A stretch of 5,641 nt of DNA, taken from RUG806 sp963624415. Lineage in GTDB: Bacteria > Bacillota > Clostridia > Oscillospirales > Acutalibacteraceae. Below the pieces are notes generated by a model that saw only the letters and a program-made list of their open reading frames with translations, was not told the DNA's origin and did no database searches. The translations under genes and the position numbers were made by a program. Positions 1-5,021 of this stretch are shown in pieces; positions within the stretch are counted from its first letter, which is position 1; the number at the start of each line of letters is the position of its first letter. The stretch covers positions 1 to 5,641 of the forward strand of contig CAVFPQ010000143.1 in assembly GCA_963624415.1 (NCBI GenBank), read 5' to 3'.

Positions 1-108
1 ACTGATGATTTGTCTTTGTTTTGTAACAATACTTCCTTATCAGCACGTGGCTTATTGCGATAGCTTATAATCCAAGTCCGCAGGACTTCCTCAGCCACTG
101 ACCACTGT
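1..108. other. Left-edge non-coding stretch downstream of the PHP gene
   Basis: No convincing gene is seen in this stretch. It follows the PHP stop codon on the minus strand and contains a compact hairpin and most of a heptamer repeat (both listed separately). No classical intrinsic terminator with a U-tract is visible, so where PHP transcription ends is unknown. A TATAAT hexamer lies at 66-71 on the plus strand but has no matching -35 box. On the minus strand a purine-rich AAGGAAG (32-38) precedes a TTG at 27-29 that stays open to the edge, which is too little sequence to call a gene. Confidence 0.5.
74..88. repeat. Perfect 6-bp inverted repeat, hairpin AAGTCC-GCA-GGACTT
   Basis: AAGTCC at 74-79 is the exact reverse complement of GGACTT at 83-88, with a 3-nt spacer. 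In the PHP transcript (minus strand) it forms a compact hairpin about 20 nt after the stop codon. The following bases, GGATTATAAGC, are not a U-tract. It is therefore more likely a 3'-end stabilising or processing hairpin, or part of a dispersed repeat, than a standard terminator. Confidence 0.5.
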
Positions 109-120
109 TCACTGACTGTT
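96..120. repeat. Degenerate heptamer tandem repeat (CACTGAC/CACTGTT) across the PHP stop codon
   Basis: Three consecutive 7-bp units are visible: CACTGAC (96-102), CACTGTT (103-109) and CACTGAC (110-116), followed by a partial TGTT (117-120). The array overlaps the last codons and the TGA stop (109-111) of the minus-strand PHP gene, so the C-terminal Asn-Ser-Gln is encoded by repeat DNA. Short heptamer tandem repeats of this kind are known in other bacteria, for example the STRR elements of filamentous cyanobacteria. Any relationship is only by analogy. Confidence 0.6.
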
Positions 121-993
121 ATCGGCGTTTTTCGCCTCTTCCGCCTCTTTTTTCTCACGGCGTTTTTTGCGTGCCTGATAGCATTTGAGTTCTTTAAGCT
201 GTGCGGCGGGTGTAACATATTTGCCGAGTGTCATGGCCTGTTTGCCGTACATTCCGTGGAAATCGCTGCCGCCCGTTGTAAGAAGCTTATGCTTTTTCGC
301 GAATTTAAGAAGTCTGTCAACGGTTTCTTCGTTTGCTGTGGGATGCCAGACTTCCACTCCGTCAAACTCCTCAACCTTTCTTTCGAGCAGGTCAAAATTA
401 TCATAAAGAGCGGGATGTGCAAGCACGGCAATACCGTTTGCGGCGTGAATTTCGTTCAGAACCTCATCAACAGACGCAAACTGCGGTCTTACAAGTATAT
501 TGTTCTCACTTTCGGCAGAAAAAAGCTCGTCGTGGATTTCGGAATAAATTCCGCCGGAAATACCGCTCTCCATAAGAGCATGCATAATGTGCTGTTTAAA
601 AAGGCACGTGGAGCCTGCCGCACACTTGCGGATAAGCTCGGTTGACACGGGGTAACGCCCCGCCGCCTTTATCATCATAAACTGCGCGGCTCTTTTTCTT
701 GCCGTGGAATTTTTACGGCAAAGTCCTTCAAGCCTGTCGGGAAATTCCGGAAGATAGCAAAGGATATGAACATCCTTGCCCGTTTCGGTATCGATAGCCG
801 AAAGCTCAACGCCCGGAATAACTTCTACTCCGTTGCGTTCGCCTATAAGCTTTGCTCTTATTGTGCCGGCAAGACAGTCATGGTCTGTTATGGCAATGGT
901 TTCAATCTTGCAGTTATGCGCAAGTGTAATAATATCCTCAAGTCCGACAGAGCCGTCGGAAAGGCGTGTGTGACAGTGCAGATCGCCGCCCAA
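109..993 (-). CDS. PHP-domain metal-dependent phosphoesterase, TrpH/YciV (RNase AM)-like
   Basis: Predicted cytoplasmic phosphoesterase of 294 aa. All expected PHP metal ligands are visible. Counted from the chosen start these are DLHCHTRLSDG (His6, His8, Asp13), AITDHD (Asp37, His38), the Glu of GVELSA (Glu63), His76 in DVHILCY, His135 in the middle insertion (KQHIMH), His193 in VLAHPALY, and GGSDFHG (Asp244, His246). The length and the central helical insertion match the E. coli YciV/TrpH family (about 290 aa). That family hydrolyses 3',5'-nucleoside bisphosphates and trims RNA 5' ends exonucleolytically. The last ~25 residues are an odd Lys/Arg/Glu-rich tail (KKRREKKEAEEAK) that could bind nucleic acid or simply be a charged tail. 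I chose TTG at 991-993 because AGGGGG lies 7 nt upstream and the PHP domain then begins at residue 4. A TTG at 1015-1017 would add 8 residues but has its purine stretch directly abutting. The exact substrate is inferred. Confidence 0.88.
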   Translation of the reverse strand: MGGDLHCHTRLSDGSVGLEDIITLAHNCKIETIAITDHDCLAGTIRAKLIGERNGVEVIPGVELSAIDTETGKDVHILCYLPEFPDRLEGLCRKNSTARKRAAQFMMIKAAGRYPVSTELIRKCAAGSTCLFKQHIMHALMESGISGGIYSEIHDELFSAESENNILVRPQFASVDEVLNEIHAANGIAVLAHPALYDNFDLLERKVEEFDGVEVWHPTANEETVDRLLKFAKKHKLLTTGGSDFHGMYGKQAMTLGKYVTPAAQLKELKCYQARKKRREKKEAEEAKNADNSQ

Positions 994-1006
994 AGAAAAA
1001 CCCCCT
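991..1006 (-). promoter_or_regulatory. RBS AGGGGG deciding a TTG start for the PHP gene
   Basis: On the minus strand AGGGGG (1006-1001) is followed by 7 nt and then TTG (993-991). This is standard spacing and decides the start codon. The G-run is partly complementary to an upstream GGTTTTT-complement segment (1023-1029), so part of it could be sequestered in a hairpin. No ATG is available before the first metal ligand motif. Confidence 0.6.
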
Positions 1007-1015
1007 AAAATTACC

Positions 1016-1026
1016 AACCTCAGGTT
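1016..1026. promoter_or_regulatory. Dyad AACCT-C-AGGTT in the PHP leader
   Basis: This is an 11-bp dyad: AACCT (1016-1020), a central C, then AGGTT (1022-1026). It lies between the PHP promoter and the preferred start codon. It could be a protein-binding site. In the RNA the same bases could take part in a leader hairpin, because AAAAACC from 1023-1029 can pair with GGTTTTT from 996-1002. No regulator is identifiable. Confidence 0.3.
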
Positions 1027-1098
1027 TTTTGCATATATAGAAAAATAGGATATGAAAAATAATGGAAATTGGCACGAATTATCTCAGTATATGTCATA

Positions 1099-1127
1099 AT
1101 TATACTCCCGGTTTCAGCTTTTTTCAA
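1099..1127 (-). promoter_or_regulatory. Sigma-A-type promoter for the PHP gene
   Basis: Read on the minus strand, TTGAAA (1127-1122) is followed by a 17-bp spacer and a perfect TATAAT (1104-1099). Transcription would start near 1092, giving a leader of roughly 100 nt before the TTG start at 993. Confidence 0.7.
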
Positions 1128-1175
1128 GTATTTCATAAATTTTTCATTAAGACTTTTTCAGTGCGGCTTTTCATG

Positions 1176-1205
1176 TTGACAAAATTCGCGCATTTGACAT
1201 AGAAT
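1176..1205 (+). promoter_or_regulatory. Strong sigma-A-type promoter reading into a short non-coding unit
   Basis: TTGACA (1176-1181) is a perfect -35 box. After 18 bp comes TAGAAT (1200-1205), one mismatch from consensus. The expected start is near 1212. The transcript runs into a terminator hairpin about 90 nt later, well before the MBL gene, which has its own promoter. Confidence 0.7.
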
Positions 1206-1211
1206 AAAGCC

Positions 1212-1304
1212 AAAGAGACGTTTCCGCGACAGACGGTTACGCCCTCATAGTCAGATTAAAGAAATAATCGCAAACTTTGGAGAGTGGTGCGGTTATTTCT
1301 TTTT
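1212..1304 (+). ncRNA. Putative small RNA, possibly an orphan type I antitoxin-like RNA
   Basis: This ~93-nt unit lies between a near-consensus promoter and a strong intrinsic terminator, with no credible ORF or ribosome binding site. The 5' part can fold into a segmented hairpin at 1215-1246: GAG/CTC, CGT/ACG and CCG/CGG pairs separated by an A/CC and a TT/TT internal loop, capped by CGACAGA. The 3' part is the terminator hairpin at 1258-1302. On the opposite strand the codons AAA AAG AAA TAA (1304-1293) run into the terminator stem, as at the end of small Lys-tailed type I toxin genes, but the frame closes at a TAA (1329-1331) after 12 codons and has no start codon. Convergent toxin and antitoxin RNAs sharing a terminator region are known from the Fst/par and TxpA/RatA type systems, and the resemblance is my inference. 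An alternative is a premature-termination leader for the MBL gene. Confidence 0.5.
1258..1304 (+). terminator. Intrinsic terminator of the putative small RNA
   Basis: The left arm (1258-1272, AAAGAAATAATCGCA) pairs along 15 bp with the right arm (1288-1302, TGCGGTTATTTCTTT), with a single T-G wobble at 1268/1292. The loop is 15 nt (1273-1287) and contains GGAGAG. The T-run at 1300-1304 makes it functional on the plus strand. On the minus strand the tail is the weaker TTTCTTTAATC, so bidirectional activity is possible. Confidence 0.75.
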
Positions 1305-1402
1305 ATGTTCAAGAATTTCCCGAATTATTTATTTTATCCGTCAGTTTTGCCTTTTCGTGCCGTTTATGCGACATTCGGGCAAAATCAGGTGATTTGCAAA
1401 GG
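1305..1402. other. Spacer between the small RNA terminator and the MBL promoter
   Basis: I see no gene here. An imperfect hairpin (GCAAAATCA with TGATTTGC, 1380-1397, one bulged A) and a widely spaced 7-bp inverted repeat (CCCGAAT 1319-1325, ATTCGGG 1373-1379) are the only structures. If the neighbouring unit is a toxin-antitoxin relic, this is where the toxin coding region would be expected on the minus strand. No short hydrophobic ORF is visible there. Confidence 0.5.
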
Positions 1403-1431
1403 TTGAAATCTCGATGTGAGAGATATATAAT
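1403..1431 (+). promoter_or_regulatory. Sigma-A-type promoter of the MBL hydrolase gene
   Basis: TTGAAA (1403-1408), a 17-bp spacer and a perfect TATAAT (1426-1431). The start would fall near 1438, leaving a short leader of about 27 nt before the ATG at 1465. The -10 box lies inside an AT-only inverted repeat. Confidence 0.75.
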
Positions 1432-1448
1432 ATGTAATATATTATATA
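1424..1448. repeat. Perfect 10-bp AT inverted repeat over the MBL -10 box and start site
   Basis: TATATAATAT (1424-1433) and ATATTATATA (1439-1448) are exact reverse complements separated by 5 nt. The position, overlapping the -10 box and likely transcription start, suits an operator. The composition is pure A/T apart from the spacer, so it could also simply be a low-complexity melting region. Confidence 0.4.
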
Positions 1449-1454
1449 CAAAGC

Positions 1455-1459
1455 GGTGA
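1455..1459 (+). promoter_or_regulatory. RBS GGTGA placing the MBL start at ATG 1465
   Basis: GGTGA pairs with UCACC of the 16S anti-Shine-Dalgarno region and sits 5 nt before ATG 1465. An in-frame GTG at 1456 lies inside this site and has no upstream purine stretch of its own (the bases before it are ATACAAAGC). The ATG is therefore preferred. Confidence 0.55.
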
Positions 1460-1464
1460 CGACT

Positions 1465-2343
1465 ATGTTTGACATTATAAAGGTAAACGAAAAGACATAT
1501 TATCTTAAAAATCCGTCGATTATAGGCATTTACACGCCGGACGGCAAAAATGCCTATGCGATAGACACAAGCGGCACGGACACTTCCGCAAAAAAGCTGC
1601 TTGAAGCACTCGACACCTTAGGGCTGACGCTGAAGGCGATAATCAACACTCACTCACACGCCGACCATATAGGCGGCAACGCATACTGTCAGGAGCAGAC
1701 GGGGTGCAGGATTTACGCACCGGGGCTTGAATATTTTCTCACGAACAATCCGACATTTGAACCTGTCTATCTTTTCGGCGGAAAGCCTCCGAAGAAGCTT
1801 CTGCACAAACTTTTTGCCGCTAAAGCGAGCATTGCCGAGCCTGTTACCCCGGACATACTCCCGGAGGGACTTGAGATGATACCTCTGCCCGGTCATTCGT
1901 TCAGTGAAACAGCATACCGCACAGCCGAGGGCGTTGTCTTTTTAGGCGATGCACTCATAAGCGAACAGACGTTTAACAGATACGGCATTACATTCAACTA
2001 CGACATAGCCGCCGAATTTGAGACATTGGAAAAACTGAAAACGCTTGAAGGCACACTGTTTATTCCGTGCCATGCCGAGCCGACGGAAAATATTTCGGAG
2101 CTTATTGAAATCAACCGTAACGGACTGAAAAAGGTCGTGAATACAATTCTGGAAATCATAAAGACTCCGAAAACGTTTGATGAAGTTCTGTCGGATGTTT
2201 TTTCCGCTTTTGACATTGAGATTAATGACGCACAGTTTGCCCTGCTCGGATTTACAGTACGCTCGTATCTTGTATACCTTGAGAATGAGGACCTCGCAAA
2301 GCATTACTTTAAGGATAATAAAATGTACTGGGAAGCGGTATAA
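1465..2343 (+). CDS. Metallo-beta-lactamase-fold hydrolase with C-terminal winged-helix-like region
   Basis: Predicted cytoplasmic di-metal hydrolase of 292 aa with no signal peptide or membrane segment. The full ligand set of the fold is visible. Counted from ATG 1465 these are THSHADH (His63, His65, Asp67, His68), PGHS (His144), FLGDAL (Asp162) and PCHAEP (His203). The first ~205 residues form the alpha/beta-beta/alpha MBL domain. The remaining ~85 residues (ETLEKL helix region onwards, with KTFDEVLSDVFSAF and a final YLENEDLAKHYFKDNKMYWE) resemble the small winged-helix tail seen in LACTB2-like and other MBL hydrolases. The family includes thiolesterases, glyoxalase II, RNases and quorum-quenching lactonases. 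Nothing in the sequence selects one of these, so the substrate is unknown. It is monocistronic, with its own promoter and a downstream bidirectional terminator. It is divergent from the PHP gene. Confidence 0.87.
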   Translation: MFDIIKVNEKTYYLKNPSIIGIYTPDGKNAYAIDTSGTDTSAKKLLEALDTLGLTLKAIINTHSHADHIGGNAYCQEQTGCRIYAPGLEYFLTNNPTFEPVYLFGGKPPKKLLHKLFAAKASIAEPVTPDILPEGLEMIPLPGHSFSETAYRTAEGVVFLGDALISEQTFNRYGITFNYDIAAEFETLEKLKTLEGTLFIPCHAEPTENISELIEINRNGLKKVVNTILEIIKTPKTFDEVLSDVFSAFDIEINDAQFALLGFTVRSYLVYLENEDLAKHYFKDNKMYWEAV

Positions 2344-2352
2344 TGCCGCCGC

Positions 2353-2379
2353 AAAGAAAATCTGCCGGATTATTTCTTT
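2353..2379 (+). other. AT-rich hairpin just after the MBL gene
   Basis: AAAGAAA (2353-2359) pairs with TTTCTTT (2373-2379), and the inner ATC (2360-2362) pairs with GAT (2368-2370) around a TGCCG loop with a 2-nt bulge. It lies 10 nt after the stop codon but lacks a following U-tract. It is at best a weak or 3'-stabilising structure, and the main terminator lies at 2451-2499. Confidence 0.3.
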
Positions 2380-2383
2380 AATC

Positions 2384-2414
2384 AGCAATCGGCAATTACG
2401 GCAAATGGGCAATA
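2384..2414. repeat. Degenerate heptamer repeat (GGCAATN) after the MBL gene
   Basis: Four related 7-mers occur in a row: AGCAATC (2384-2390), GGCAATT (2391-2397), GGCAAAT (2400-2406) and GGCAATA (2408-2414). The last two are offset by 2 and 1 extra bases. The unit length equals that of the CACTGAC repeat at the PHP 3' end, but the sequence is different. No coding role is seen. Confidence 0.4.
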
Positions 2415-2450
2415 TAGTAAATACCGGAAATTTAAGTTTTTAAGATTAAC

Positions 2451-2499
2451 AAAAAAAGCTCTCCTCGGCTGCGAATTAAAAGCCGGGGAGAGTTTTTTT
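2451..2499. terminator. Bidirectional intrinsic terminator between MBL and GH3 genes
   Basis: CTCTCCTCGGCT (2459-2470) pairs with AGCCGGGGAGAG (2481-2492) over 12 bp with one wobble around a 10-nt loop. The stem is flanked by A7 (2451-2457) on the left and T7 (2493-2499) on the right, so a U-tract follows the hairpin on both strands. It ends MBL transcripts about 110 nt after that gene and GH3 transcripts within about 20 nt of the GH3 stop. Confidence 0.9.
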
Positions 2500-2508
2500 A
2501 CGGATTTA

Positions 2509-4956
2509 TCAGACGGACTTCATAAGAAGACCTATATTCTTTATGCCGACAGTGAGGCCGCCGAGGATTTTGCCGAGGCCTTTAAGTGTGCCGCCGCCGT
2601 TTAAGATGAGGCAGAGGCCATCGGCCATTTCGGGAGTGAACACGCCCATGCTCATCGAGATAAAGCAGCGAATCGGAATCTGAAGTGCCATGCTTGACAT
2701 CATTCGCTCCTGTGCGGGGTTGCCATTTGACATTGCCTTGAACACCTTTTTGAGAAGATCGTTAACGACCTTGCCTGCGGCGGTACCGTTTGCGTCCTCA
2801 AGCGCACTGTTAATTGTTATAACCTTTGACGAAGGCTCATTTTTATAGGGTATCTCTCTGCCGAGAAGAGCGGTGAACTCTTCGTCCGTAACATATGCGG
2901 GGTCACCGCCGTAATATACGGGAGCGGTTTTTGAGAAATCCGTTTCGGTTACATTCTCGTCCGTTGAAGTTACCTTTACAACGGCGGAAAGCTTAATATC
3001 ACGGGAGGACGAACCGACATTTATTGTAAATTCGCCGCTCTCGACGTGCCAGTCCTCAATTTCGGTATTGAAGTAGGCAAACGCCCTCTTTGAAAGCTCA
3101 AGTGTAACTGTCTTTTCTTCGCCGGGCTGTAAAAATACCTTTTTGAAGCCCTTAAGCTCCTGTGCGGGACGGAATACAGTGCTCTTCTTGTCGCTTACAT
3201 AAACCTCGGCGACCTCGGCACCTGCGACCGAACCGGTGTTCTTAATCTTAAAGGACACCTTAAGTGTATCTGTATCCTTGATATTCTTCTTTGAAAGCTT
3301 TATATCGGAATACTCGAATGTTGTATACGAAAGGCCGTAGCCGAACGGGAACAGAACATCCTTTTTGAAAGTATCGTAGTATCTGTAACCGACATATACG
3401 CCCTCACGGTATTCAACACTCTTCGTTGTGCCGGGGAACTGTCTGTATGACGGATTGGCGGCAAGCGATGTGGGATATGTTTCGGCAAGCTTGCCGGACG
3501 GATTTGCTTTGCCGGTAAGAAGATTTACAACTGCGCCGCCGGATGCCTGACCGCCGAGATATGCATTAAGAAGTCCCTTTACCTTGCCTATCCACGGCAT
3601 GACAACGGGTGCGCCGCCTGAAAGCACAACAACAGTATTGGGGTTGGCGTTGGCAACGGCATTTACAAGGTCAACATGATTCTGAGGAATATCAAGTGAA
3701 TCTCTGTCGAAGCCTTCGGACTCGAATTCATCCGTAAGACCGATAAATACGACAGCGACATCTGTGCTCTTAGCCGTCTCGACAGCGTCATGAAGAAGAT
3801 TAACATCCGTGACGCTCTTGAGGCTGTCATAGCCCTGAGAATAGACAATGCCGACATCGGACTTCAAGAACGCATCATAAGCGCACTCAAGATCGGTTGT
3901 GACAATCTGCGAGGAGCCTGCGCCCTGATAGCGGGGCTTCTTTGCCATTTCACCGATAACGGCGACTGTCTGCCCTTTTTTAAGGGGAAGAATATTATCA
4001 TCGTTTTTAAGAAGAACCATTGAATTTTCGGCAACCTTGCGTGCGAAATTATGGTGCTCCTCTTTTGAATACTCATAATGACCGAGTGTATCCTGTGCTT
4101 TCATGATAAGGTCGACAATCTCGTCAACACGCTTATCGAGAGCCTCTTCAGACAGAGTTCCGTTCTTGACAGCCTCAACAAGCTTTGCGCTGCCGAGTCC
4201 TGCAGAGCCCGGCATTTCAAGGTTCTGCCCGGCGGCGATACCCTTTTCTATCTCATTCTCTGCGCCCCAGTCGGTTACAACAACACCGTCAAAGCCCCAG
4301 TTTTCACGAAGCACATGAGTTAAAAGCCACTCATTTTCGGCACAGTATGTACCGTTTAATTTATTGTAGGCGTTCATTACCGTCCACGGCTTGCCCTCTT
4401 TTACGGCTGTTTCAAAACCTGCGAGGTAAATTTCACGAAGGGTACGTTCATCGGCAACTGTATCGATTGTCATGCGGCGTGTTTCCTGATTGTTAGCGGC
4501 AAAATGTTTAAGAGAAGTGCCGATGCCCTTTGACTGCACGCCTTTGATGAATGCCGCCGCCATTTTGCCGGCAAGATAGGGATCTTCGGAAAAATACTCA
4601 AAGTTTCTGCCGCACAGAGGTGAACGTTTAATGTTCATTCCGGGGCCGAGAACCACGGAAACCTGCTCTGCCTTTGCTTCATCGGCAAGGTGAGAGCCAA
4701 GTTCGGAGAGAAGCTCTTCATCCCATGAGCACGCTGTGCAGGAAGCGGTCGGATAGCAGGTTGCGGGAACACTGCCCAGAAGGTCGCCCGCCTTTTTGTC
4801 TTTATTCTGTTTTCTGAGGCCGTGAGGGCCATCGGATACCATTATGCTTGTAAGCCCTAAACGCTCAACGGCGTTAAGGTGCCAGAAGTCCTTGCCGGAG
4901 CAAAGGCTTGCCTTTTCTTCGAGGGTAAGTTTTTCTACGATTTCGGGGTGGTTCAT
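2509..4956 (-). CDS. Glycoside hydrolase family 3 beta-glucosidase
   Basis: Predicted 815-aa cytoplasmic beta-glucosidase of the clostridial BglB type, releasing terminal non-reducing beta-D-glucose from oligosaccharides or glycosides. No signal peptide is present. The N-terminal TIM-barrel domain spans about residues 30-245, with VSDGPHGLR (Asp42), GRNFEYFSEDP (117-126), KHF (150-152), NNQETRR and the nucleophile Asp229 in VVVTDWGAENE. The alpha/beta sandwich domain spans about 310-545, with the likely acid/base Glu414 in ESEGFDR. GYGLSYTTFEY leads into a fibronectin-III-like domain (about 565-650, AGAEVAEVYV). A further ~165 residues follow, including a Met- and Gly-rich, partly hydrophobic end; this goes beyond the usual three-domain architecture. 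The start is ATG 4954-4956, since a stop codon lies two codons upstream. Substrate preference (cellobiose, plant glucosides, xylosides) cannot be read from the sequence. It lies 65 bp downstream of rmuC on the same strand. Confidence 0.93.
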   Translation of the reverse strand: MNHPEIVEKLTLEEKASLCSGKDFWHLNAVERLGLTSIMVSDGPHGLRKQNKDKKAGDLLGSVPATCYPTASCTACSWDEELLSELGSHLADEAKAEQVSVVLGPGMNIKRSPLCGRNFEYFSEDPYLAGKMAAAFIKGVQSKGIGTSLKHFAANNQETRRMTIDTVADERTLREIYLAGFETAVKEGKPWTVMNAYNKLNGTYCAENEWLLTHVLRENWGFDGVVVTDWGAENEIEKGIAAGQNLEMPGSAGLGSAKLVEAVKNGTLSEEALDKRVDEIVDLIMKAQDTLGHYEYSKEEHHNFARKVAENSMVLLKNDDNILPLKKGQTVAVIGEMAKKPRYQGAGSSQIVTTDLECAYDAFLKSDVGIVYSQGYDSLKSVTDVNLLHDAVETAKSTDVAVVFIGLTDEFESEGFDRDSLDIPQNHVDLVNAVANANPNTVVVLSGGAPVVMPWIGKVKGLLNAYLGGQASGGAVVNLLTGKANPSGKLAETYPTSLAANPSYRQFPGTTKSVEYREGVYVGYRYYDTFKKDVLFPFGYGLSYTTFEYSDIKLSKKNIKDTDTLKVSFKIKNTGSVAGAEVAEVYVSDKKSTVFRPAQELKGFKKVFLQPGEEKTVTLELSKRAFAYFNTEIEDWHVESGEFTINVGSSSRDIKLSAVVKVTSTDENVTETDFSKTAPVYYGGDPAYVTDEEFTALLGREIPYKNEPSSKVITINSALEDANGTAAGKVVNDLLKKVFKAMSNGNPAQERMMSSMALQIPIRCFISMSMGVFTPEMADGLCLILNGGGTLKGLGKILGGLTVGIKNIGLLMKSV

Positions 4957-4968
4957 CAGTTAACAACA

Positions 4969-4975
4969 TCCTTTC
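4969..4975 (-). promoter_or_regulatory. RBS GAAAGGA upstream of the GH3 start
   Basis: Read on the minus strand, GAAAGGA ends 12 nt before ATG 4956, slightly longer than ideal. A CTG immediately precedes the ATG in frame and a TAA precedes that, so no other start fits. No convincing promoter lies in the 65-bp gap to rmuC; the best -10-like string, TATACC, has no -35 partner. Confidence 0.5.
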
Positions 4976-5021
4976 ACAATGGGGTATAGTGAGTGTAAAA
5001 TCATTTCTCGATAAGAACTTT

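Noticed and set aside
1..38. Possible gene start on the minus strand (AAGGAAG then TTG at 27-29, open to the edge)
   Set aside because: Only nine codons are visible, the start codon is non-ATG, and the encoded residues carry no recognisable signal.
1020..1097. Small minus-strand upstream ORF of about 25 codons in the PHP leader
   Set aside because: Its ATG (1095-1097) lies upstream of the predicted transcription start (about 1092), so it would not be on the mRNA, and it has no ribosome binding site.
1319..1379. Inverted repeat CCCGAAT / ATTCGGG with a 47-bp gap
   Set aside because: Seven bases with a long AT-rich gap is near chance expectation, and no further pairing extends the stem.
1277..1459. 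Plus-strand 60-codon open frame in the divergent intergenic region, with ATG inside the terminator loop region
   Set aside because: It starts within the terminator hairpin, overlaps the MBL promoter, has no ribosome binding site of its own apart from loop purines, and its composition (Cys/Arg-rich, no domain pattern) looks random.
1942..2412. Long minus-strand open frame opposite the MBL gene
   Set aside because: It is antisense to a gene with complete catalytic motifs and runs into the repeat region. Its Arg/Cys/Phe-rich composition is that of a mirror frame.
4078..4496. Several plus-strand open frames opposite the GH3 gene
   Set aside because: They lie wholly inside the GH3 catalytic domain with conserved motifs on the other strand, and have no start signals or recognisable domains.
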